From the NCBI GenBank assembly GCA_902783915.1, contig CACZSX010000036.1, positions 1 to 8,591 of the forward strand: a stretch of 8,591 nucleotides of DNA, read 5' to 3'. The translations under genes were made by a program, and so were the position numbers. Source of the stretch: an uncultured Erysipelotrichaceae bacterium (GTDB taxonomy: Bacteria; Bacillota_I; Bacilli_A; RF39; UBA660). Shown here one piece after another: positions 1-6,371 of the stretch; positions within the stretch are counted from its first letter, which is position 1; each line of letters starts with the position of its first letter. The notes beneath the pieces were generated by a model. That model was not told where the DNA came from and did no database searches. It saw only the letters and a list, made by a program, of their open reading frames with translations.

Positions 1-85
1 ATTTTCTTGTTCTATCTGATATTTTTTTATCACTTGTTAAAAGTGTTCCATCAAAATCCATAGATATTATTTTTATTTTTTTCAT
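1..85 (-). CDS. Cof-type HAD-superfamily phosphatase, N-terminal fragment (runs off the window)
   Basis: Only the first 28 codons lie in the window. They read MKKIKIISMDFDGTLLTSDK and then a short polar stretch. The DFDGT sequence (Asp10 and Asp12) is HAD motif I: the first Asp is the phosphorylated nucleophile and the second the general acid/base. DFDGTLL followed by a serine/lysine-rich stretch is typical of the Cof/YidA subgroup, which hydrolyses small phosphorylated metabolites, often sugar phosphates or flavin-related compounds, in the cytoplasm. The substrate cannot be told from this fragment. The gene begins 3 bases after the methyltransferase stop codon, so the two are probably co-transcribed. 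The ribosome binding site (GGAAAGAAG) is weak. The family is clear from motif I; the remainder of the protein is unseen. Confidence 0.85.
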   Translation of the reverse strand, partial: MKKIKIISMDFDGTLLTSDKKISDRTRK

Positions 86-88
86 ATA

Positions 89-1294
89 TTATCTTCTTTC
101 CAATACACAGACACTCTCGCAATGATAAGTATTCGGAAACATATCAAATAATTTCATTTTTTTAATAATATAATGTTCTTTTAAATGATTAATATCTCTT
201 GCTAAAGTAGTAGAATTACATGATACATATATTATTTTATTTGGATTAATTTTAATAATATCATTTATTGCTTTCTTATTAATACCAACCCTTGGTGGAT
301 CTACTATTATTGTATCAATATTATTTATGTTACTGATATTATCTTCTACTTTACCTGATATGAATTCTATATTATTAATATTATTCAATATAGCATTGTT
401 TTTAGCGTCTTTAACTGCATCATCTATTATTTCTACCCCTATCACACTTTTTGCTTTATTTGCTATATAAATACCTATAGAACCAATACCACAATATAAA
501 TCTAATACATTACTATTTAAATCTATATTATCTTTTATATAATCATATAATTTTAAAGCTATATTTGTATTTTTTTGAAAAAACGATTTATTAGATATCT
601 TAAATTTATATTTACCAAAATCAATGTCTGCTTTATCCTTACCATATATAAGTTTATTATTCAAATATAGTGAATCACATTTAACATATTTAATAAATTC
701 ATCTTTTAAACTAAATTTATTTGATTCAATTTCTATCAATATTTCTTTATAAGATTTTATACTTATTTTATTTATATTATTATCCTTATACTTATTTAAA
801 AATATCTTTATTTCATTAATCTTATCATTTATTATCTTACTAGATATTATACATTTATCTATATCTACAATATCATTTGAATTACGTTTTAAAAAACCAA
901 TAATATTGCCTTTTACACTTAATGTTATATGATTTCTATAGTAATATTCATCATCATATTCTATATCGATATTATCGATATCAATATTTGTTATATGTTT
1001 TAGATTATTAATAATTTTATTCTTTTTAAATTCTAATTGATAATTATATAATTGATGCATTATATTACAACCACCACAATTATAATAATATGGGCACATT
1101 ACATTTCTTCTCTCCTCTGAAGAAATAATAATATTAATTAATTTGCCAATATCATATTTTTTATTGTTTTTTGCTATTTCTAAATCAACAACATCATTTT
1201 TTAAAGTATAAGGAACAAATATTACTTTATTATTTATTTTTGCTATTCCTTCGCCCTCATTATTTTGATTTATTATTTTAATATTTTTATACAT
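89..1294 (-). CDS. rlmD: 23S rRNA (uracil-C5)-methyltransferase, RlmD/RlmCD type (TrmA/RumA family)
   Basis: 401 residues, a normal length for this family. It uses S-adenosylmethionine to methylate C5 of a uridine in 23S rRNA (U1939 in E. coli; the Bacillus homologue RlmCD also modifies U747). Residues 1-52 form a TRAM RNA-binding domain. Cys67, Cys73, Cys76 and Cys148 match the [4Fe-4S] cluster ligands. The core shows the SFFQ motif (237-240), the SAM-binding loop VLDLYCGIGSIG (263-274), DPPRVG (332-337), the catalytic cysteine in VSCNS (Cys359) and the proton-abstracting Glu393 in HCES. All key residues are present, so the enzyme should be active. The start at 1294 is preceded by AAGGGAG at good spacing and by an extended -10 promoter. 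RlmD and RlmCD cannot be separated here; the related tRNA enzyme TrmA is unlikely because of the TRAM domain and cluster. Confidence 0.93.
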   Translation of the reverse strand: MYKNIKIINQNNEGEGIAKINNKVIFVPYTLKNDVVDLEIAKNNKKYDIGKLINIIISSEERRNVMCPYYYNCGGCNIMHQLYNYQLEFKKNKIINNLKHITNIDIDNIDIEYDDEYYYRNHITLSVKGNIIGFLKRNSNDIVDIDKCIISSKIINDKINEIKIFLNKYKDNNINKISIKSYKEILIEIESNKFSLKDEFIKYVKCDSLYLNNKLIYGKDKADIDFGKYKFKISNKSFFQKNTNIALKLYDYIKDNIDLNSNVLDLYCGIGSIGIYIANKAKSVIGVEIIDDAVKDAKNNAILNNINNIEFISGKVEDNISNINNIDTIIVDPPRVGINKKAINDIIKINPNKIIYVSCNSTTLARDINHLKEHYIIKKMKLFDMFPNTYHCESVCVLERR

Positions 1295-1313
1295 AATTAT
1301 CTACTCCCTTTTA

Positions 1314-1322
1314 ATTATAGCA
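1314..1322 (-). promoter_or_regulatory. Extended -10 promoter element for the rlmD-HAD gene pair
   Basis: On the minus strand the sequence reads TGCTATAAT, a perfect TATAAT hexamer (1314-1319) with the upstream TGn of an extended -10. It lies just before the AAGGGAG ribosome binding site of the methyltransferase gene, so the untranslated leader would be short. No good -35 is visible: TTAGCA at 1339-1344 sits at a 19-base spacing, but extended -10 promoters often do not need one. It is a housekeeping-type promoter by sequence; activity is inferred. Confidence 0.55.
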
Positions 1323-1336
1323 TATTAAGCATATAA
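1319..1336 (+). promoter_or_regulatory. Tandem 9-base repeat with SigG/SigF-like -10 sequences upstream of gerAA
   Basis: Two adjacent copies, AGCATATTA and AGCATATAA, differ at one base. The first contains CATATTA (1321-1327), which fits the -10 consensus of forespore sigma factors (CATAnTA); the second contains CATATAA. Forespore SigG drives gerA operons in Bacillus, which makes this position plausible. However, no convincing -35 lies 16-18 bases upstream, and in such AT-rich DNA short matches arise by chance. The repeat could instead be an operator. The first unit overlaps the outward-facing rlmD promoter by two bases. Confidence 0.3.
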
Positions 1337-1352
1337 ATTGCTAATAATATAA

Positions 1353-2783
1353 ATGGTGGTAAGTGTGATAGAAAAAATTAAATCTAGAGTTGGAAATAGT
1401 CCGGATTTTATAGTAAGAGAACTCGATTTATGTAATGAGAAAGTATCATTACTTTTTTTTGAAACACTTACAGATACATCCAGTATTAATGAATGCTTAT
1501 TAAAGTATTTGGGATACATTAAAACTAAGAAAAAAATATCATTAAATTTAGCAAATTATATTAAAAAATATATTCCAGCATTTAAAATAATTGAAGTATT
1601 TAATATTGATGAAATTATTACTATTTTGTTTAGTGGATTTGTAGTATTAAATATAGGTAGTAAATATTATTCAATGGAAGTAAGAAGACAATTAGATAGT
1701 GGTATTACAAAGGCAGAAAGCGAAAAAACAATAAGGGGTCCAAAAGATGCTTTTACTGAAAATTATCAAACAAATATTGGATTAATAAGAAAAAGAATTA
1801 GGAATGAAAATTTATGGTTAGAAGAATTTAATGTTGGTAAAAAAAGTAATACAAAGATAGGTTTAATGTATATAAATGATATAGCAAATAAGTGCTTAGT
1901 TAATAATATAATTAATGAAATTAATAATATTAATATTGATTCTATACCAGATAGTACTTATATATATGATTATTTTAAAAAGAATAAATCATTATTTCCT
2001 AATGTTCTTCTAACAGAAAGGCCAGATTTAGTATCTTATAAATTATTATCTGGTAAAGTAGCAATTGTTGTTGATAATACTCCATATGTACTTTTAGTAC
2101 CCGCATTTTTTATGGAATTTTTTCATACAATGGATGATTATTTTCAAAATACATTTAATAGTACATATATAAGATTAATAAGAATAATAGCATTTATTAC
2201 TACAGTTATGTTACCTGGATTTTATATTGCACTTATTACATATAATTATGAGATTGTACCTCCTAGTTTACTTGTTAATTTTGCGATGCAGAAAGAAGGA
2301 GTACCATTTCCTACTGTTTTAGAAGCAGTACTTATGAATATTATATTTGAAATCTTAAGAGAAACGGATATAAGAGCTCCTTCTACTTTAGGTAGCGCTT
2401 TATCTATAGTTGGAGCATTAGTTTTAGGAGATGCTGCTGTAAATGCTGGCTTAGTAAGTCCTATAATGGTTATAGTCATTGCTATAACTGCCATTAGTGA
2501 GTTAATATTCTCTATTAATGATGTATCTAATGCTGCTAAAATATGGAGATTAATATTTATACTATTTGCGTCACTTTCTGGTATGTTAGGTGTATTTATA
2601 GCATTAATACTACTTGTGTCAGAATTAGTAAGTATAGATTCATTTGACTTCCCCTATATGTATCCAAATGCACCATTTAATCTAATAGATCAAGAAAATA
2701 ATATATTACTTACTGATAATTATAAATTAAAGTTTAGAAATAAACTAACTGCTATAAAAAATAAAATTAGAGGTGTAAAATGA
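1353..2783 (+). CDS. gerAA: Spore germinant receptor subunit A (GerA/GerAA family)
   Basis: 476 residues, close to the usual 460-530. GerAA proteins form membrane oligomers in the spore inner membrane that open when the receptor senses a nutrient, releasing ions and starting germination. Residues 1-240 are the soluble N-terminal part, containing the conserved stretch ESEKTIRGPKDAFTEN (122-137) followed by NIGLIRKRIR. Residues 245-430 are the membrane part, with VPAFFMEFFHTMDDYFQ (249-265), the segment ending VMLPGFYIAL, EGVPFPTVLEA (315-325), ETDIRAPSTLGSALSIVGAL (337-356) and GDAAVNAGLVSP (359-370), all hallmarks of the family. The ATG at 1353 has no ribosome binding site, whereas GTG at 1365 sits 5 bases behind GGTGG; the true start may be that GTG, giving a protein four residues shorter. 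It is the first gene of an A-C-B operon and its stop overlaps the next start as ATGA. Confidence 0.95.
   Translation: MVVSVIEKIKSRVGNSPDFIVRELDLCNEKVSLLFFETLTDTSSINECLLKYLGYIKTKKKISLNLANYIKKYIPAFKIIEVFNIDEIITILFSGFVVLNIGSKYYSMEVRRQLDSGITKAESEKTIRGPKDAFTENYQTNIGLIRKRIRNENLWLEEFNVGKKSNTKIGLMYINDIANKCLVNNIINEINNINIDSIPDSTYIYDYFKKNKSLFPNVLLTERPDLVSYKLLSGKVAIVVDNTPYVLLVPAFFMEFFHTMDDYFQNTFNSTYIRLIRIIAFITTVMLPGFYIALITYNYEIVPPSLLVNFAMQKEGVPFPTVLEAVLMNIIFEILRETDIRAPSTLGSALSIVGALVLGDAAVNAGLVSPIMVIVIAITAISELIFSINDVSNAAKIWRLIFILFASLSGMLGVFIALILLVSELVSIDSFDFPYMYPNAPFNLIDQENNILLTDNYKLKFRNKLTAIKNKIRGVK
1355..1359 (+). promoter_or_regulatory. Candidate ribosome binding site pointing to GTG 1365 as the gerAA start
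   Basis: GGTGG, followed by TAAGT and then GTG at 1365, resembles GGAGG with one mismatch at an ideal 5-base spacing. It lies inside the first codons of the longer reading from ATG 1353, which has only AT-rich sequence (AATAATATAA) before it. The site favours the shorter product, but ATG is the better start codon, so the choice stays open. Confidence 0.4.
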
Positions 2784-3856
2784 AAAAAATATTATTAATA
2801 CTACTAATGTTTTTTATTACAGGTTGTACAGATTATCGAGAATTAACTGATATGGCAATAGTATCTAATATTGCAGTAGATTATACTGATAAATATAAAC
2901 TCATTATTCAAGTATTAGATAATAAAGAGAACTCTAATAATGTAATCGTATATAAAAGTAATGGTAAAACATTAGAAGATGCATTTAGAAACATATCATT
3001 AGAATGTCCCAAAAAACTATATTTAGGGCATATAAGAACTTTTATAGTAAAAGATAATGTATTTATAGATGGTGCATCTAAATTTATTGATTTTATATTA
3101 AGAAATCATGAAATAGAGAAAGATTTTAATATATTAGTAACTAATGATGATATAGAAGATATTATGAGTATTAAAACAGAATTAATAAATATTCCATCAG
3201 AAAGTATATCAAAAGGTATTGAAAATTCATCTATTGTAAAAGGTACTATAAGTAATATATATTTTGATAAATTTTTAATGACTTTATATGATACTGGTAT
3301 AGAAGGTGTATTACCATCAATTAAAATAATAGATAATAATATTGTATTAGATAATAAAATTGCTATATTTAAAAAAGATAAATTGATATCATATTTAGAT
3401 AGTGATTCATCTTTTGGATATAACATATTAAATAAGGGTTCATCTAAAAGCATAGTAACATTTAAATGTGATGATACTAATTATTCAAGTTTTGAATTAC
3501 TTGATATTAATTCTAATTATAAATTTATTAATAATACGTTAATAATTAATTTAAAATTAACAGCAACATTAAAAGAATTAAATTGTAATATAGATATTAC
3601 TAATAATAAAGGTGTAAATAGATTAAAAAATATGTTTATTGATGAGGTAAAAAGAGTAATAAATAAAACTATAGATGATGAAAAAAAATTACAAATTGAT
3701 TATTTAGGAATAGGTAGATATTTATATAAGAATAATTATGATTTTTATGTTAGTAATAATATGAATAATATAATAAAAAATATGGATAGTAAAATAAATG
3801 TAGATGTAGTATTTACTCAAAAATCTTCTATAAAAAAAGGAGATGAAAAATATTAA
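2780..3856 (+). CDS. gerAC: Spore germinant receptor lipoprotein subunit C (Ger(x)C family)
   Basis: 358 residues, slightly shorter than the usual 370-400. The protein begins with a lipoprotein signal peptide: MKK, a hydrophobic run (residues 4-13) and the lipobox ITGC, so Cys16 would be lipidated and anchor the protein on the outer face of the spore inner membrane. TDYRELTDMAIV right after the cysteine is typical of the Ger(x)C family, as is the C-terminal region, where a helix (KNMFIDEVKRVINKTID) precedes LQIDYLGIGRYLYKNN, matching the family's DxxGFG-x-LYR pattern. The C subunit is needed for receptor assembly and function. The start overlaps the gerAA stop by four bases (ATGA), with AGAGGTG 4 bases upstream, so the two genes are translationally coupled. 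The gene ends 14 bases inside gerAB. The germinant sensed cannot be inferred. Confidence 0.93.
   Translation: MKKILLILLMFFITGCTDYRELTDMAIVSNIAVDYTDKYKLIIQVLDNKENSNNVIVYKSNGKTLEDAFRNISLECPKKLYLGHIRTFIVKDNVFIDGASKFIDFILRNHEIEKDFNILVTNDDIEDIMSIKTELINIPSESISKGIENSSIVKGTISNIYFDKFLMTLYDTGIEGVLPSIKIIDNNIVLDNKIAIFKKDKLISYLDSDSSFGYNILNKGSSKSIVTFKCDDTNYSSFELLDINSNYKFINNTLIINLKLTATLKELNCNIDITNNKGVNRLKNMFIDEVKRVINKTIDDEKKLQIDYLGIGRYLYKNNYDFYVSNNMNNIIKNMDSKINVDVVFTQKSSIKKGDEKY
3836..3842 (+). promoter_or_regulatory. Ribosome-binding-like AAAGGAG touching the gerAB ATG
   Basis: A good AAAGGAG motif directly abuts the ATG at 3843 with no spacer, which would be too close for normal initiation there. The in-frame ATT at 3852, a rare start codon, would be 9 bases from the motif. 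Alternatively, initiation at ATG 3843 may rely on ribosomes finishing gerAC at 3856. The next in-frame ATG is not until 3894. Confidence 0.4.
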
Positions 3857-4892
3857 GAAATATGTTAATGAATATGTAAGTCCATATGGTTATATGGTAC
3901 TTGTGATATTTTTATCTAGAAGTTTTTATAGCGGTATAGGTTTCTCTAATATATTATTAAATAGTAAGAAAGATACATGGTTATCATTATTAATTGGATT
4001 TGTAATAGGATTTATACCGATATTAAGTATAAGATTATTAAATAATAGAAATATTAATTTGCTTAAAGCTATACATTCTAAAATAATTAAATTTATTATT
4101 ATATTAGTTTTAATATTTTCATTTACTACTCTATTAAATGATTTCATTAATTTCTGCAATGTAAAATATTTATTTGAAACTCCCAGTGTTTTTATTGCTA
4201 TCTTAATAATTATTTCATCAATTTATATAGTAAATAAAGGTATAGAAACTATTGGTAGAAGTGCATTATTTATGTCTTTTATAAGTATATTTTTATATAT
4301 ATTTATATCTATAAGTCTTATAAAATATATTGATATTGATAATTTAAAGCCAATATTAAAGATAGATAGTATTTATATTATTAAATCAATTATTTTATAT
4401 ATAAGTTATACTATTACTCCAATTATATTATTAAATATAATACCTAAAAATGATCTAATTACTGAAGAATATAATAAATGTTTAATAATTGGATATATAA
4501 TATCTTTTATATCCATATTTATAATTTTTTTCTTTATTACAACCATTTATAATTATGAATACATATCTTTATTTAATTATCCAGCTTATTTTGCATTAAA
4601 AAAAATAGATTATAATTTTATATCTAATGTTGAAAATATATATTCACTATTCTTTATTATTGATTATTTTTATTCTATAACTACTTATATTTATATAATT
4701 AAATATTATTTAAAAAATGAATTTAATATCAGTAATTATTATGTATTACTAATTATATTAGTATATATTTCAACATATTTATTTAAAAATATTAATATAG
4801 TGCATTTTATTACAAATAAATTATTACATAGTGTGTTATTAACATTTATATTATTTTTTATATTAATAGCACCATTAAAAAAGGATTCTTAA
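3843..4892 (+). CDS. gerAB: Spore germinant receptor permease subunit B (GerAB family, APC superfamily)
   Basis: 349 residues, almost wholly hydrophobic, consistent with the ten transmembrane helices of endospore germination permeases (GerB/YndE family). These resemble amino-acid transporters but act as the germinant-binding subunit of the receptor. The N-terminus, with SPYGYMVLVIFLSRSFYSG (residues 13-31) followed by a short loop with KKDTWLSLLIGFVIG, matches the family's opening helices, where a conserved tryptophan follows the first loop. Other pieces that fit are YPAYFALKKIDYNFISNVENI, near helix 8 (RxEa-like in relatives), and the short lysine-rich C-terminus. It overlaps gerAC by 14 bases and has no spacer to its ribosome-binding-like motif, so the exact start (ATG 3843 or ATT 3852) is uncertain. 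It is the last gene of the operon; its stop lies inside the terminator loop. The A and C neighbours make the assignment firm. Confidence 0.92.
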   Translation: MKNIKKYVNEYVSPYGYMVLVIFLSRSFYSGIGFSNILLNSKKDTWLSLLIGFVIGFIPILSIRLLNNRNINLLKAIHSKIIKFIIILVLIFSFTTLLNDFINFCNVKYLFETPSVFIAILIIISSIYIVNKGIETIGRSALFMSFISIFLYIFISISLIKYIDIDNLKPILKIDSIYIIKSIILYISYTITPIILLNIIPKNDLITEEYNKCLIIGYIISFISIFIIFFFITTIYNYEYISLFNYPAYFALKKIDYNFISNVENIYSLFFIIDYFYSITTYIYIIKYYLKNEFNISNYYVLLIILVYISTYLFKNINIVHFITNKLLHSVLLTFILFFILIAPLKKDS

Positions 4893-4905
4893 GAACCCTT
4901 TTTTT
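4877..4905. terminator. Bidirectional rho-independent terminator shared by gerAB and the convergent zinc-ribbon gene
   Basis: AAAAAAGG-A-TTC (4877-4888), loop TTAA (4889-4892) and GAA-C-CCTTTTTT (4893-4904) form an 11-pair hairpin with one A/C mismatch. It carries a T tract on the plus strand and, by symmetry, another on the minus strand. The loop TTAA holds both stop codons: TAA at 4890-4892 for gerAB and TAA at 4891-4889 on the minus strand. The stems are therefore coding sequence for the two C-termini. The GC content of the stem is low, as expected for this genome. Confidence 0.8.
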
Positions 4906-5587
4906 CTTTTCTTTTTGGTTTTTTCATATTAATTGCATCTCTTACTATTTCTTCTGTTATTATTTTACCATTATCATTAATTAAATTTATTAATAACTCT
5001 GCTTTGATTTTACTAGGATAATCAATTTTTACTTGTATCCATAATGGCTCATCTTCTCTATAATCAAGATGACAACTAAATTCTTTATTATTATATTCTT
5101 CATTTATTGTATTAATCATTGCTGTTATTCTTTGCCCTGCTTCTTTACTCTTTACAAAACAAGCAATGTCATAACCTACACCTCTTGGTTCACAGAAATC
5201 CCCTATACCATCTTCTGGCCTTACATCTGGTCTTATAAATTTATGCTTTGCAGTACCTTTTCTTGGATGTTCTACTACTATTGGATATACAAAATTTGGA
5301 TTACCTACTTTTTCTATTGCTATTCCATTTTTTATTTTTCTAGTATCTATTTTTCCTAAATATAATTCACCATTAGGTTTTTTGCTAATAATTACTCCAT
5401 CAAAACTATTTTTATCAAAACCTAATGTGGATATTTCTAAATCATCATTCATTACTACAAATTTAGTATTACACTCACCACATATTACGGGTGTTGTAGG
5501 TCCACTTATATGATCTACATAGCAGAAATCACAACCACAATTTACACATCCAAAATCATTATAATCTTTATAACTTACTGCAATCAT
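4889..5587 (-). CDS. Zinc-ribbon protein of unknown function
   Basis: 232 residues; I do not recognise a named family. Residues 14-39 carry Cys14-x2-Cys17 and Cys36-x2-Cys39, a zinc-ribbon arrangement, with extra Cys19, Cys22 and His26 that could bind a second metal or replace a ligand. A basic, glycine-rich block follows (EHPRKGTAKHKFIRPDVRP, 106-124), then GIGDFCEPRGVGYDIACFVKS (127-147), which looks like the most conserved core. After it comes an alpha/beta part (150-220) and a lysine-rich tail KKPKRKEKK, which suggests nucleic-acid contact. There is no signal peptide or membrane segment, so it should be cytoplasmic. Its start overlaps the stop of the helical-repeat gene as ATGA, with GAGGTGAG about 7 bases upstream, so the two are translationally coupled and probably act together. 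Nucleic-acid binding is an inference from the ribbon and basic tail only. Confidence 0.8.
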   Translation of the reverse strand: MIAVSYKDYNDFGCVNCGCDFCYVDHISGPTTPVICGECNTKFVVMNDDLEISTLGFDKNSFDGVIISKKPNGELYLGKIDTRKIKNGIAIEKVGNPNFVYPIVVEHPRKGTAKHKFIRPDVRPEDGIGDFCEPRGVGYDIACFVKSKEAGQRITAMINTINEEYNNKEFSCHLDYREDEPLWIQVKIDYPSKIKAELLINLINDNGKIITEEIVRDAINMKKPKRKEKKGS

Positions 5588-6180
5588 TTTATACTCACCT
5601 CTTTTTTAACTTTTACTTTTGCTTTTTCATATCGTTCTTTAAAACAATCATTAAATGCATCTATCCATCTTTTATCACCAGTTTTATATATTACATTACC
5701 ATGTGCAATTATATTAGCGCCAGGTACTGTTACAAACTGGAAATTCCATTCTGGATCTTTAGATTGTAATACTACTTTTTCATGTGGTTTCATATTTAAA
5801 TCTAAATCTCTTTTAGTAATTAAAAGTGCCATATAATAGTTTATATATGGATTCCTGCTTTTTAAAATAATTTGTTGGTGTTTTTTATAATTTGCATTAG
5901 GTACAAAAGCACAAAACAAGATACTAAAATATGGATTATTAGATTCTAATACTACTCTTTCATGCTCCTTAATATCTGCTTTAGCAATATCTCTAGAAAA
6001 ATAAAAATTATATTTAGGATCCTTACTTTTAATTACTATTTCTCCCAATACTTTAGGATCACAATTATTTTCTTTTGCAAATTCATATGCAAGTTCTGGA
6101 TCATTAAAACTTAAAACTGCTTCTAAAGTTAATTCCATACCACTACTTCTATATTTTTCTTTTAATTCTTCTAATTTCAT
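5584..6180 (-). CDS. Helical tandem-repeat protein of unknown function
   Basis: 198 residues from ATG 6180, chosen because AGGTGA lies 5 bases upstream; an upstream in-frame GTG at 6189 sits inside that site and is less likely. The protein is built of about six units of 27-31 residues starting near residues 20, 47, 74, 103, 134 and 161. Each follows the pattern x-V/I-V/I-L/I-x-S-x-D/N-P-x-Y/W-x-F/Y, with a second helix ending in A-D/N-x-x-x-H. Examples are EIVIKSKDPKYNFYF, ERVVLESNNPYFSILF, QQIILKSRNPYINYY and EKVVLQSKDPEWNFQF. Two helices per unit would stack into an alpha-solenoid, a fold usually used for binding protein or nucleic acid. Similar repeats recur in uncharacterised Bacillota proteins as far as I recall, but I cannot name the family. 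There are no catalytic motifs, signal peptide or membrane segments. It is coupled (ATGA) to the zinc-ribbon gene. Confidence 0.85.
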   Translation of the reverse strand: MKLEELKEKYRSSGMELTLEAVLSFNDPELAYEFAKENNCDPKVLGEIVIKSKDPKYNFYFSRDIAKADIKEHERVVLESNNPYFSILFCAFVPNANYKKHQQIILKSRNPYINYYMALLITKRDLDLNMKPHEKVVLQSKDPEWNFQFVTVPGANIIAHGNVIYKTGDKRWIDAFNDCFKERYEKAKVKVKKEVSIK

Positions 6181-6185
6181 AAAAA

Positions 6186-6191
6186 TCACCT
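6186..6191 (-). promoter_or_regulatory. Ribosome binding site that sets the helical-repeat gene start
   Basis: AGGTGA on the minus strand with a 5-base spacer to ATG 6180. The upstream gene's TAG stop (6190-6192) shares its first bases, and the alternative start GTG 6189 lies within it, so the ATG is preferred. Confidence 0.65.
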
Positions 6192-6369
6192 ATTTACTAT
6201 TTTTTCTTAATTTAACCCCTATAAAATATCCAACTGTACATCCTAATGTTATAACTAATGCATCTAGTAAAAACGTAGGATTAAATATAAGCCTATTCAT
6301 TGCTATCTTAGTTAGTAAGCAAAATATATAACATATTACAAAAAATTCTACTATATCTTTTAATCTCAT
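6190..6369 (-). CDS. Small 59-residue membrane protein of unknown function
   Basis: The reading MRLKDIVEFFVICYIFCLLT, then KIAMNRLIFNPTFLLD, then ALVITLGCTVGYFIGV and the end KLRKNSK, fills the gap between the ogg and helical-repeat genes exactly. There are two hydrophobic segments (about residues 6-20 and 32-52) separated by a short polar loop, with positive ends (MRLK, KLRKNSK) that favour both termini in the cytoplasm. A full AAGGAG ribosome binding site lies 5 bases before the ATG; its bases also encode the last Lys-Glu of Ogg. The TAG stop merges with the ribosome binding site of the next gene. This fit on both sides is strong evidence that it is a real gene. It resembles no family I can name; small holin-like or YtxH-like membrane proteins share the layout only. 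Confidence 0.8.
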   Translation of the reverse strand: MRLKDIVEFFVICYIFCLLTKIAMNRLIFNPTFLLDALVITLGCTVGYFIGVKLRKNSK

Positions 6370-6371
6370 AC

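Noticed and set aside
2246..2494. Minus-strand reading frame of 82 codons inside gerAA
   Set aside because: Antisense to the best-conserved membrane part of gerAA, with no ribosome binding site.
3106..3453. Minus-strand reading frame of 115 codons inside gerAC
   Set aside because: Composition is a mirror of the gerAC coding strand; gerAC has clear family motifs throughout this stretch.
5069..5359. Plus-strand reading frame of 96 codons rich in Phe, Tyr, Cys and Trp
   Set aside because: It lies entirely antisense to the zinc-ribbon gene, has an improbable composition and no ribosome binding site; it is a shadow frame.
5510..5836. Plus-strand reading frame of 108 codons across the junction of the two unknown genes
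   Set aside because: Antisense to two well-supported genes, without start signals or recognisable motifs.
6187..6189. GTG start for the helical-repeat gene
   Set aside because: The codon sits inside the AGGTGA ribosome binding site of ATG 6180, so it cannot be the start served by that site.
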